NCBI GenBank assembly: GCA_024803745.1 | Contig: JANJXV010000013.1 | Coordinates: 58,466,602-58,530,601, forward strand | Length of the DNA stretch: 64,000 bases | Direction: 5' to 3' | DNA from: Megascapheus bottae | Lineage: Eukaryota > Chordata > Mammalia > Rodentia > Geomyidae | Part shown: positions 34,134 to 44,815 of the stretch, in pieces | Numbering within the stretch: position 1 is the first letter of the stretch | How the letters are laid out: the number at the start of each line of letters is the position of its first letter | The notes under the pieces: generated by a model | Told to the model about the DNA's origin: nothing | The model's input: the letters and a program-made list of their open reading frames with translations, nothing else | Database searches by the model: none | Position numbers and translations under genes: made by a program

Positions 34134-34205
34134 TTTCTCTCTCCCTCTCCCTCTCTTTTCCCCTCTCCCTCCCTCCCTCCTTCTCTCCCTCCCTTCCTTT
34201 CCCTC
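34134..34205. repeat. CT-rich low-complexity tract
   Basis: Polypyrimidine run of ctccctccc type. Confidence 0.9.
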
Positions 34206-34639
34206 CTGGAGTTTGAACTCAGGGTCTTGCTCCACTACCTGAACCAGCTTCCTGTGCTTTTTTTTTTTTTGCCTTATTCATATTTCTGGCAAGATCTCCT
34301 AGTTTTGCCCAAGGTGGGACTCAGACAGCAATCCTCTACCTTTGTTTCCCTCCAGACGTGATGTCACACCAGGCTTACTTGTTGAGTTGGATTCTCACTT
34401 TTTTTTTTTTTTTGGTCTAGGCTGGCCTCTCTCTTTCCTTCTGATATATTTCTCCTAAATAACTGGGATTGTGGATCACCCAGAACTTCCTTTGAATTTT
34501 GTAAGCCATGCCTGAAGTATAGTATGTTAAATGACTTCTAAGAATGCAAATATGTATGAAATGAAATGTCAGAGTGGGCCTTTTCCTCCATTCTAGCCAC
34601 TGTCCTTTCCACAAATTATCATTGTTAACAATTTCATGA

Positions 34640-34735
34640 GGGTGGGATTATAGCTCAGTGACACAATATCTGCCTAGCACAGACTGGAGTTCTATCCCCA
34701 GCATTTCAAAACAAACAAACAAAAAAAAACAATGA
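34640..34735 (+). repeat. ID-like single-arm SINE
   Basis: tRNA-like arm only (gggattatagctcagtgaca, tctatccccagc) ending in a CAAA-rich tail. It has no right arm, unlike the dimers elsewhere. Confidence 0.7.
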
Positions 34736-35183
34736 ATGCTCTAGTGTGAGACTAATTTTGAGGCAATTACACAGATAAATGGCTATTGTGGCGATTGCCT
34801 GATTCAACACAGAATCACTTTGTGTCAAACTCTGACCAAATGGACAAAGACCATGGTGTCACAGGCTGGCTGAGACCCTGTGCCTGCTAGGGAAGCCCGT
34901 CTGCATGCTCAGCTGGCCACTGAGCATCCCGTCGTGACATCACCCTGTGCGCAGCCCCTTACATCCTGTTACCGGTCCCTTTGGCCAAGGGCGTCCCTGT
35001 CGACATAGCCTCATCTTCCCTTATTAACTTCCTCTTGCCACAGTGCTCTCCGTGGCACGCAGTCCCCACTGCAGTGCTATTTCAGGTGAGTGTTTCTCTT
35101 TGGAGCATCTCTGTTGGTTAGAGTGATGCTACGTGCTCAATTATAATCTAAGAAATTTTGTGCAGCATAAAGGAATCATATGA

Positions 35184-35186
<3 letters not shown>

Positions 35187-35237
<51 letters not shown>
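35187..35237. repeat. (GT)n microsatellite
   Basis: About 25 GT units, next to the tail side of the SINE at 35238-35466 and probably grown from its tail. Confidence 0.97.
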
Positions 35238-35239
<2 letters not shown>

Positions 35240-35466
35240 GGTACTGGGGCTTGAGCTCAAAGCCTGAAGCTTTTATTCAGCTTCTTTGCTCATGGCTGCA
35301 GCCTACCACTTAAGCTATATCTCCAGTTATAGATTTTTGCTGGTTATTTGGAGATAATTGCTTAGACAAATTGGATTAGTCTGCTTGGGATGCTTCCAAC
35401 CTCAGTCCTCGATCTCAGCCTCCGTGGTAGGTAGGATTACAGGCGTGAGCCACCGCGCTGGGCTCA
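35238..35466 (-). repeat. B1-like/right-arm composite SINE
   Basis: Reverse-strand copy with both halves, ending gtgagccaccgcgctgggct. Confidence 0.8.
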
Positions 35467-35879
35467 GCAGATACTGCAGTTAAGCCAGGGGTCCTTCCTT
35501 AAGACTTTACAAACACTTCTGTCATCAAAGGAGTCATTTACATGTTGAGACAAGTTCTTACTATGCATTACCCCAACAATTACATTAGTAAAAAAGCATA
35601 TCAATCCTTTCCTTTTGTGTCTTGTTTAAGAAGTGTTTCCCTATTCCACTGCGGCTCACATTCTTATCAGAGGTGGCCTCTTGTGCAGAAGTGAACTGCA
35701 CCTTGATACGTCCTTTCACGTTGGTGTCCTTGTTTCTACTTGACACCCCGACATCCTGAGGCATTTCTAACAGTCTGTCACCGGTTTGTTTGGCCTCCTG
35801 TCTACGTCGCAATGACCACATTGTAAGTATGGACTGGTAGCTCTCAAAATTAATTGTTTTCACTGAAGACCATCTTACC

Positions 35880-36115
35880 GCTGGTTACTGGTCACTCACA
35901 CCTGTAATCACCCAGCTACTCGAGAGGCTGAGATCTGAGGATTCTATCTTAAAGCTAGGTCAGACAAGAAAGTCAATGAGACTCTGATCTCCAATTAGCC
36001 ACTTAAAAAGCTGAAAGTAGAGCTGTGGTTCAAGTGGTAGAATGTTAGCTTTGAGCACACAAGCTCACATAGGCCCTAAGTTCAAGCTCCAGGACAGGCA
36101 CCAAAAGAGATTGAA
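35880..36115 (+). repeat. B1-like/right-arm composite SINE
   Basis: Diverged copy (ggtcactcacacctgtaatc, gctgtggttcaagtggtaga) with a GAAA-rich tail to about 36160. Confidence 0.8.
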
Positions 36116-36243
36116 AAGAAAAAAAGAAAGAAAGAAAAAAGGAAAAGGAAAAAGAAAAAAGACCATCCTTAGCATGTTTTTGTCTTAGAACCAGCTTTTG
36201 AATTCCCACTAACCAAAAAGACCTTTTAGAATTTTGGTTGGAA

Positions 36244-36580
36244 ATCCTATTCACAGTCTCCTTTGCTTCTGCATGTTAATGATTATGATAACTATGCAAT
36301 TTATCATGTCCCAGTGTGTGTATATGTGTCATTCAGTATAGATTTATATGCACATTCTAGTTACTACAAATGAGGAAAACACAATCTATGTTTCTTTAAC
36401 TCTGGCTTACTTTACTTAATATAATATTTGGAAAGACTGGAAGAGAGTGACAAAAGGGGAGACATGGTTCCAAAAGAATTTTATTCATTACCCGATGCAT
36501 GTAACTGTAACCTCTCTCTACATCAACTGTACAAAAAAAGATATAAAATAAAAATATTTTTTCAAAATTAAAAAAAAAGG
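36244..36580 (+). mobile_element. L1 3' end, apparently 5'-inverted, 13-bp TSD
   Basis: Flanked by attttggttggaa at 36231-36243 and 36581-36593, with a 3' A-rich tail. The first half (to about 36427) matches L1-like sequence in reverse orientation; the second half is in plus orientation. Confidence 0.6.
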
Positions 36581-36808
36581 ATTTTGGTTGGAATTGCACT
36601 CTAAAGCTATAGCTTAATTTGGGGGCTCTAGGCATGATTAATCATGTATTTTAAAGTTCATGAACATGGTATGCTTCTTCAACTGTTTGTAGCTTCTCTA
36701 ACTTTTCTCCAGAATGTTTTGTGTAGATTTCCATATAGACATTTTACATACACATTTACATACTTTTGCTTCACACTGGTTCTGAAAGAGAAAACTATTA
36801 TTCTTTTT

Positions 36809-36920
36809 TTTTTTGAGACAAATTCTTACTATATAGCCCACACTGGCTTTGAATTTGACATATTTCCTGCCTTAGCCTCCTGAGCATTAGATATCAGGCA
36901 TGTGCCATTACCTCTAGCTT
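36809..36920 (-). repeat. B1-like SINE
   Basis: Single 7SL-type arm (gagacaaattcttactatat, agcctcctgagcattagata). Confidence 0.65.
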
Positions 36921-36959
36921 GGGATGAAACTTTGGATGTTTGGGTCTTAACTATGAGAT

Positions 36960-37090
36960 TTGCTCCTGTCTTTTTTCTTTTTTTTTCTTCCTCACAGACT
37001 TTGCTGCCAGGGCTGGCTTTGAACTGCCATCCTCAGATCTCAACCTCCTGAGTAGCTAGGTTTACAGGCGTGAGCCTCCAGTGCCCAGGT
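36960..37090 (-). repeat. Left-arm fragment of the composite SINE
   Basis: B1-like half only (cagggctggctttgaactgc, caacctcctgagtagctagg). Confidence 0.75.
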
Positions 37091-37289
37091 TAGTATTCCT
37101 TATTTTTCTATAATCTGGACAGTTTGTATAAGATTTGTATTATTTATAAAATGTTTGTGAAAATTTAATGTATTGACCTAAGCTAGAGTTTTCTTTGTGT
37201 GAAAGTTTAAGATTAATTCCTAAAAAAGATTTCCAAACTTCAACAATTTTCTATGAGAGGAGATTTTAAATAATATCACCAACTTTTTT

Positions 37290-37385
37290 TTAGGTAATAC
37301 TGAGGTTTGAACTCAGGGATTGTGCTTGCTCAGCTTACTTGCTTGGCTAATGCTTTACTTCTTGAGCCATGCCACCAGCCTCAGA
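37290..37385 (-). repeat. Right-arm SINE fragment
   Basis: Reverse-strand tRNA-like arm (ggtttgaactcagggattgt, cttgagccatgcc). Confidence 0.55.
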
Positions 37386-37859
37386 TTCAAGCTTTTTTTT
37401 TTGGCAGAACTATACAGATATATAGATATAGATCTATCTAGACTTTTCTATTCATTCTCATGGCAGTATTTAAGTTTTAATTTTCCAAGACTATTTCAAT
37501 CTAGTTTAAATCTTCATATTGATAAAGATGATGATACCCAAAATTATTCACTTGCATACTTGTTCTCTTTTCTTAAACATCCAAACCTCAATGGCTCAAT
37601 TTCTTCAAAAAAATTACTCATTTTTGGCTTGGTTAACTTTCTCAATTTCACATTTATTTTCTGTTTTCATTAATTTATGTTCTTATATTTTTTTCTTTCT
37701 ACATTTCTGGAGTTTAATTTGTTCTCTTCCCCTAAGTTCTTGAGAGCGATGATTGCTCATTTTCTTCAGATTTTCATCTTGTGCAATGTGTGTAATAATA
37801 TTTACATTCATATATATATATACGTATATCTGAATTTCCCTCCAGAAAAGAGATTTTTT

Positions 37860-38092
37860 TTAAATTTTTGTGGGTCATGGGGCTTGAACTCTGGCTCTGG
37901 ATGCTGTCCCTTAGCTCTTCAGCTCAAGGCTACTGCCCTACCCTTTGAGCCACAGCCCCACTTCCTGTTTTCTAGTTATTAATTGGAGATAAGAGACTCA
38001 CAGTCTTTAGTGCCCGGGCTGGCTTTGAACTGAAGTCAGACCTCAGCCTCCTGAGTAGCTAGGATTACAGGCGTAAGCCACCATGCCCCGAT
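37860..38092 (-). repeat. B1-like/right-arm composite SINE
   Basis: Both halves are present (ctgtcccttagctcttcagc, gtagctaggattacaggcgt). Confidence 0.85.
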
Positions 38093-38112
38093 TAGTTTTA
38101 ATTTTCTTCTTC

Positions 38113-38328
38113 TTCTTATTGGTTGGTTGTGGGGACTGGGTGCTGTCTCTGAGCTCTTTTGCTTAAGGTTAGCACTGTATGACTTTGAGCCACAGTGCTA
38201 CTTCTGGTTTCCTTGTGGTTAATTGAAGATAAGAGTCTTCTTCCCCGGCTGGCTTTGAACTGTGATCCTCATATCTTATGCTCCTAAGCAGCTAGGATTA
38301 CTGACATCGGCCACTGGCTCTCAGCTTC
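38113..38328 (-). repeat. B1-like/right-arm composite SINE
   Basis: Second copy in tandem with the previous one, more diverged. Confidence 0.8.
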
Positions 38329-38385
38329 CTGTAAGTTTTGGTCTATTTATTTTATTATTTTCAGTTTTTTATTTTCTATATAGTT

Positions 38386-38576
38386 TTTTTTAATGAGTTG
38401 TGGGGCTTGAACTCAGGGCCTGGGCACTGTCCTTGGGCTTTTTTCTCAAGGCTAGTGGTCTGCCACTTGAGCCACAACACCACTCCTGGCCTTTTCTGTG
38501 TATGTGGTACTAAGGAATTGAACCCAGGGCTTTGTGCATGCAAGGCAAGCATTATTACTAGGCTACGCTCCCGGCC
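38386..38576 (-). repeat. IDL-Geo-like SINE
   Basis: Third reverse-strand SINE of the cluster, ending taggctacgctcccggcc. Confidence 0.85.
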
Positions 38577-38830
38577 TTCTGTAGTTTTTATGTTTAGGAA
38601 CATATAACTATTTATTTATCAACGGCAGTATTTGGAGTTGAATCCAGGACCTTGAACATACTAGGAAGGGGCTCTGCACCTTAATCTACACTGCTAGCCC
38701 AGCAACCCTTTTAAGATACAAAAGTCATTCTCCACTTACTGTTTGGCTCCTAGGGCCTTTGCCACCACCTCAAGATAATGCTCAGATGTTTGAGCCTGGT
38801 GGGTAAGCTATTCATCCATGTGGTTGTATG

Positions 38831-38898
<68 letters not shown>

Positions 38899-38984
38899 TC
38901 CTTCTCTTTCTTTCTTTCTCTTTCTTTTTTTCTCTTTCTTTCTTTCTCTCTTTCTTTCTTTCCTTCTCTCTTTCTTCCTTTCTT

Positions 38985-39043
<59 letters not shown>

Positions 39044-39115
39044 CTTTCTCTTTCTTTCTTTCTCTTTCTCTTTCTTTCTTTCTTTCTTTCTCTTTCTTTC
39101 TTTCCTTCTTTTCTT
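38831..39115. repeat. (TTTC)n microsatellite, about 285 bp
   Basis: Long TTTC tract with CTCT interruptions, adjoining the T-rich side of a reverse-strand SINE. It looks like an expanded SINE tail. Confidence 0.97.
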
Positions 39116-39340
39116 GTTGGTTGGTTGTGGGGCTTGATCTCTGGGCCTGAGCCCTGTCCCTGAGCTCTTCAGCTCAAGGCTACCCACCCAACCCCTTTGA
39201 GCCACAGCACCACTCCCGATTTTCTAGTGATTGATTGGAGATAAGAGTTTCTCGGACTTCAATGCCCTTTGAACAGAGATCCTCAGATCTCAGCCTCCTG
39301 AGTAGCTAGGATTATAGGCGTGAGCCACCTTGCTTGGCTT
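39107..39340 (-). repeat. B1-like/right-arm composite SINE
   Basis: Both halves are present, with the expanded TTTC tract on its tail side. Confidence 0.88.
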
Positions 39341-39807
39341 ACCTGTTCCTTTTTATTGAGGACTAGTATCTCTCTGTGTGGATATTGTATGCTGGGTTTG
39401 AATCTGCTTAGCTTATTTAATAGCCAATCTATTTGCACATGTTTTCATGCTGGTGTATATGAATATACCTGTTCTCTTTCAGCATTTGCCTAGGGAAGAG
39501 TTGTGCTCCCAGTTCTCTGTAAGGGTAAGTGGACTTCCCCATGTCTCTTGTCACACAGAATGCTCTAGCATGCTGCTCTCTACATGGAAACTGATAAATG
39601 CAGATAAAGATGCTACAAATGGAACCTTAGGTCCAACTATCACTTAGCTACCCTGATAGCAGGAGAGGGAAGAGCAGTCTGGCCATGCCCAGGAAGACAG
39701 GACCTTATGAAAACCACAGGCCATCTCTCATGCCTGATGCAGGACTCCCACATTTTCTGTGAAGTTATTCTTCTATTACTAAAATGCATGGGCGGATATT
39801 TCAAGAA

Positions 39808-39950
39808 TGGATAGATAGTAAATTAATAGACAACACATGGATAGATGATAGAAAAACAGCCAGCTAGCTAGCTAGTTAGCTAGGTAGATGATAGGGTGGG
39901 CAGCTAGATGATAGATAGGTAGATAAATAGATAGAGCAGGTAGATAGTTA
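39808..39950. repeat. GATA/TAGC tetranucleotide-rich tract
   Basis: Interrupted gatagatag and agctagctag runs. Confidence 0.85.
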
Positions 39951-40330
39951 AGTACGTACACACCTTCCCTGGAAAGGAAAACTACTTCATCAACTAGAAT
40001 CTGTGTTGTGATTTTACAAAGCTCATCATTTCCTAAGTGATTTAGGATATCTTTCTGCCATTCCCTTCAATCTCACGCATTTGTAAAACTGATTTTTTTG
40101 GACACGTCGCATTCCATTCTGAGTTCCCCAATGCACTGTGCGGTGGTTCTGAACGTTGAATCGGACAGTTGCACCATGTCAAGTAGCTACCTAACACCCA
40201 AAGCCACCAAATGCTTCATACCTTCACCAATGAGGAAACCAGGTATCTTGGGCTGCTTCTGGGCCCTAGGCAGGAAACAGATGAATCTGAGCATTTTTTC
40301 CAGAGTGCGCTCAATATATGCAAAATTTGC

Positions 40331-40765
40331 CAAGCGTAGTTAGCTAATGCCTGTAATCCTAATGGCTCAGGAGGTTGATATCTGAGGATTATTGTTCAAA
40401 GTCATCATTGACAGAAAAGTTCATGAGATTCTTACCTCCAAATAATTACCAAAAAAGGACAGAAGTCGGGCCGGGAGTTTGGCCTAGTGGTTAAAGTGCT
40501 TGCCTAGCATGCATGAAGACCCGGGTTCGATTCCTCGGTACCACATACATAGAAAAAAGCCAGAAGTGGTGCTGAGGCTCAAGTGGTAGAGCTCTAGCCT
40601 TGAGAAAACCCAAGGACAGTGCTCAGGCCCTGAGCTCAAGACCAGGACTGGCAAAAAAAAGGACAGAAGTGGATGTGGCTCAAGTGGTAGAGCACCATCC
40701 TTGAGCAAGCAAGCTAAGAGACAGCATTTGGGCCCTAAAGTTCAAGCCCCATTACTGGCATACCC
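40331..40765 (+). repeat. Composite SINE split by another SINE
   Basis: Old B1-like/right-arm copy (left part 40331-40466, right part from 40655), interrupted by the insertion at 40467-40654. Confidence 0.88.
40467..40654 (+). repeat. IDL-Geo-like SINE nested, 16-bp TSD
   Basis: Duplication aaaaaaggacagaagt at 40451-40466 and 40655-40670. Confidence 0.95.
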
Positions 40766-40790
40766 CCCCAAAAAAGAAAAGAAAACAGAA

Positions 40791-40797
40791 AGAAGGA

Positions 40798-40845
<48 letters not shown>

Positions 40846-40850
40846 AAAGA
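40791..40850. repeat. (GAAA)n microsatellite
   Basis: About 12 GAAA units following the tail of the composite SINE at 40331-40765. Confidence 0.95.
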
Positions 40851-40867
40851 TAAAAACCTTGAACATA

Positions 40868-41051
40868 GAGGCAGGCAGCGTCTAGTGGTAGAGTGCTTAC
40901 CTCACATGTGTAAAGCCCTGGGTTCAATTCCTTGGTACCACATACGTAGAAAAAGTCAAAGTGGTGCTGTGGCTCAAGTGGTAGAGCACCCAAGGACAGT
41001 CCCCAGGCCCTGAGTTTGAGCCCCAGGACTGACAAAAACAAAAACAAAAAA
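40868..41051 (+). repeat. Diverged IDL-Geo-like SINE
   Basis: The left arm has gtctagtggtagagtgctta. The right arm is slightly shortened and the tail is caaaaacaaaaac. Confidence 0.8.
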
Positions 41052-42954
41052 CTTGAACGTACTCTCAATTATGAGAATATTCCAAAGGAATAAAGATTTG
41101 AGAGAACTCCCAGTGCCCAAAGCTAGAGAAATCAAAGAGCTAAAGAAGTATTGATTTTGACCTAAAGTGTACAACTAATGAGTTTATACAGATACAAAAA
41201 ATTGACTAACTAGCAACAGTGACAACTGAATTAATGATAATACATGAGGGAAGAGAGAAAAATATCCCATATAAAAGAATTCCAAGTAAATTATGGAGAT
41301 ATTCCCCATTCACAGAAATATAACACAACTTTACATTCCTCAGGTGTGGGCTGTGTGTAATGGACTAAGCTTCCAAAATATATAACACGGAAAGGAGGGA
41401 GATCAGACAGGCATACACTGGCCAGGCATTCAGGGTCAGCGCTCACGCTAACGACCGTGGGAACCCTAGTCAGAGGCGGCCAGAGGACATGCGATCCTAG
41501 TCTTCTGCTCCCTACCACATCCCAGTCTAAGAGTGAATAAAACAGACACATTTATCAACACAGCAGGCCAGTGCTGCTCACAACGCCTGCACTTCCGTGA
41601 CTGGACACAGGGTGGTGCTCTGTGCCCATGGGTACCGAGCCAGGCCTCCAGGGGGTCCTGTGGGCTGAAAGGACCCTGCAGTCGTGTAAGGTGTGCAGTG
41701 TGGTAGGTCACACTCCTGCTCCCAACACTAGGGTATAGCAAGGGCTGCTTCACCAGGGTGTATAAGCTGAGCGTGCTTGGTGAAGGAGGAAGGTGAGGAC
41801 TCAGGCAGCAGAGCTGTTCTGCTCATCAGACGCTGGGACCAGTCAGGAAGGGTTGGCTGCCCCTGAGCCTTCTCTAGCTACCTTAGTTACCCATGACGGC
41901 TACTATTTGAGGCGTACTCTGACTCCAGCATTTCCCACTAGGAAAAGGCAGATCTGAGGGCAGAGGTTCAGGTCTGGGGTGAGGGAGGAAGAGGCTCGGT
42001 ATCCACTGCCTCACAGGTTTGCTTTGAACAAGCAGGCTGATTAGGGTCCAACACTCTGTGGCAGGTCAGAGGCCAACAAGCTTTATGAATGGGGTAGTGT
42101 GAAGGGCCATGTTGTTCCTGGAAAGTTCTGGAACGTCAGAGAAACCAGGAGGCCTAGGGGTAGGGTAGGGTGGGGGCTGAAGGCCTAGACGATGTGATCG
42201 TCTGAGCATGAGGGGTAACTAAAGTATCTCTCTTGGTGATGGATCCTCCTTGTATGGCCCTTCTGTTATAGATTTTGTAGGAGCTCTACCCACCAAGGTT
42301 GAACTGAGAGCTGGTTTAGAAGCCTAAGGCTGCAGAGAACAGTAGGCCATTTCTACTCCACAGGGTTAGGACAGAGATGGAGGCCTCCTAGAGTCTGGGG
42401 GTGGGTAGGTAGCAGGTCTTATCTCTCTCTACTGCTGAGTTTCTCTGAATAAACTGCTCAGGTGCACAGTCTTATCCAAAACTGGACCCCAAGGCTATAA
42501 TTAAAGGTTCAGGTGGAAGGGATTATTACAGAGGTGGGGCCATAAAGAGCCCCCCACAGCCTGAGGCAAGTCTGGGAGCCTGAGCTACTGGAGATAACAT
42601 TGAGATATCCTTCCTCCTCTCCCCTAGAAGACTTTGGGGTGGAGAGGCAGGGGGCCTGGAAAGGAGTTATGCTGTTTGGGAAAGTGGTTTCCAGGAAAAA
42701 GATAAATGAGGTCCTGTTCATAGTGTAATATATTCACATGATCCACTTATCATTTATAAACAGACTGATAAAGGCACAGCTATCCTCAATAAGAGTGGTG
42801 ACCTCAGCCATAGAGGAGGCTGAAGTTCTAGTGACTGGTGTGGTCAGATGCCCCACCCTGGGACCCCCTCAATACGCGGTGGAAACAACCAAAGAGCACT
42901 GTGGCTATGGCTTTTGTCATTGTCATGTCAGTATCTTGGGTCACTCTGTTTTTG
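41052..42954. other. Unique intergenic sequence
   Basis: About 1.9 kb without a recognisable repeat or gene. Confidence 0.45.
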
Positions 42955-43190
42955 TGGGTTTTGTTTTTGGTGGTGATTCTGGGGTTTAAACTCAGGGCCT
43001 TACAATTGCTAAGCAGGTACTCTGCCATTTGTGCTTTTAGTTATTTTTCAGGTAGGTTCTCGTGATTTTGCTCAGGCTAGCCTCAGACTGACATCTTCCT
43101 ACAGCCTCTCACGTAGTTGGTATTATAGGTGTGGCCACTCTCACCTGAGTAGCTGGAATTACAGGGATAAACCACCAAGCCAAGCCTGGC
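42955..43190 (-). repeat. Diverged SINE (right arm plus B1-like arm)
   Basis: Reverse-strand remnants of both halves (ctggggtttaaactcagggc, gtagctggaattacagggat). Confidence 0.6.
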
Positions 43191-43310
43191 CCTATTTGGG
43201 GTCATTCTAATGGTGGATATCATCCCTACACATTTTTTTCATGTCTGACTTAAGTTTGTATCCCCCAAATCTAGCATGTGACATACATTATATACTTGAC
43301 CCCCCCCCAT

Positions 43311-43367
43311 TTTTTTTTTTTTTTTGCCAGTTCTGGGGCCTGGACACTGTCCTTGGTCTTTCTTTCA
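43311..43367 (-). repeat. IDL-Geo-like SINE fragment
   Basis: T-run plus gccagttctggggcctggac and the first part of the right arm only. Confidence 0.6.
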
Positions 43368-43639
43368 CTGTGTGTTTATTTCCCATTTGGGGGCAAGATT
43401 CTTGGAGTTTGGGTTTGGGGTCAGGTATGGCTTATGTCCACTGGCACTCACAAAGCATCTGCTGAGTTTAATTTCCTTTATCTTATAGTACAACTGAAGC
43501 CCACCGGAGGAAGGTGGCTTGTCTGCGGGATAACTATGCAACGTGCTGAGCAGGCTCCTGGGACTGCAACTCCTCTGAGAATGGGGAGGCTGCAGTTGGA
43601 CCAGGCATCTTAAGTTCAAGAAATGTAAAGCAGCTCTGT

Positions 43640-44450
43640 GGTAGTGGAGCTTTATTTTCATTTTAAAAATTTTATTAACATTGATTTTTACATCATATTT
43701 CAAATGACATATTTAACAAGTATTCAAGAAGGGAATCTCTATATACAATCACTGGCACTTAGATTTTAGAACATAATTAAAATTAGGCTGAGGGTTTGTA
43801 TGACATAGATACATATTAATCTATGTAATAAAACATTATGTATATAGTCATAAATTTTTATGTCTATGTAGTTGTGTTTATATTTCCATGTCCATAGCAT
43901 TGGGTATGCAAATATTGAGCCCCACTCTTGTACTGTTTGGATTTAATAGCCACATACTAAGGATATCATGTACCTTTTGTTTCTTTGGTCTTGACTTGTC
44001 TCACTCAACATGATTCGATCTAGATTCATCCACTTCCCTGCAAATGCCATTATTTGATCTTGTCTGTTGGCTATGTAGAATTCCATTGTGTATATAGACC
44101 ACATTTTCTGTATCCATTCATCTGCAGTAGGGCATCTGGATTGTTTCCATCGCCTGGCTATTGTGAATAGTGCAGAGGTGAACATAGCTGAGCAGGTGTC
44201 CTTATTATATCTTGGGTTATGGTGTTCAGGGTAGATGCCCAGAAGTGGTATGGTGGGATCTTAGGGAAGGTCAATTTTCAGTTCTTTAAGAAACCTCCAC
44301 ACTGCTTTCCAGAGTGGCTGAACTAGTCTACATTCCCACCAGCAGTGCAGTAGGGTTCCTTTTTCTCCACAACCCTGCCGGCATCTGTCATTGTCTGAGT
44401 TCAAAACTTTGGCCATTCTTGTTGGGGTAAGGTGGTATCTTAGGGTATAA
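43640..44450 (-). mobile_element. L1 3' portion (ORF2 C-terminus and 3' UTR)
   Basis: The minus frame at 44185-43943 matches the C-terminus of L1 ORF2 (SALFTIARRWKQSRCPTADE, then IQKMWSIYTMEFY). Sequence up to about 44450 matches upstream ORF2 DNA (ctccacactgctttccagag). Stops and frame loss upstream make it non-functional. Confidence 0.9.
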
Positions 44451-44469
44451 TTTGTTGTTGTTGTTGTTG

Positions 44470-44685
44470 CTGTTTTTTTTTTTTGTTTGTTTGTTTGTTT
44501 TTTGCCAGTCCTGGGCTTGAGCTCAGGGCCTGAGCACTGTCCTTGGACTTTCTCAAGGCTAGAGCTCTACCACTTGAGCCTCAGCACCACTTCCGGCTTT
44601 TTTCTATGTATGTGGTACCAAGGAATCGAACCCGGGTCTTCGTGCATGCTACGTAAGCACTTTAACCACTAGGCCAAACTCCCAG
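44470..44685 (-). repeat. IDL-Geo-like SINE
   Basis: Near-consensus copy beside the L1, with a tgttgttgtt and poly-T tail. Confidence 0.9.
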
Positions 44686-44721
44686 TGGGGAGTATGATTA
44701 TTTTTTAAAGACACATCTTTT

Positions 44722-44815
44722 CTTGGGCTTGAACTCTGGGTATGGGCTCTTGCTCCTGAGCGCTTCAGCTCAAAGTTAACACTCTACTACTTTGACCCAC
44801 AGTGCCATTTCTGAG
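44722..44815 (-). repeat. Right-arm SINE fragment
   Basis: gggcttgaactctgggtatg and cgcttcagctcaaagttaac. Confidence 0.6.

Noticed and set aside
38750..39205. Open frames of Phe/Leu/Ser or Lys/Glu/Arg repeats
   Set aside because: Translation of the (TTTC)n microsatellite.
40469..40545. tRNA-like A/B-box sequences (ggcctagtggttaaagtgct, ggttcgattcc) as tRNA genes
   Set aside because: They are the left arms of SINEs, followed by the second arm and an A-rich tail; no independent tRNA gene is seen.
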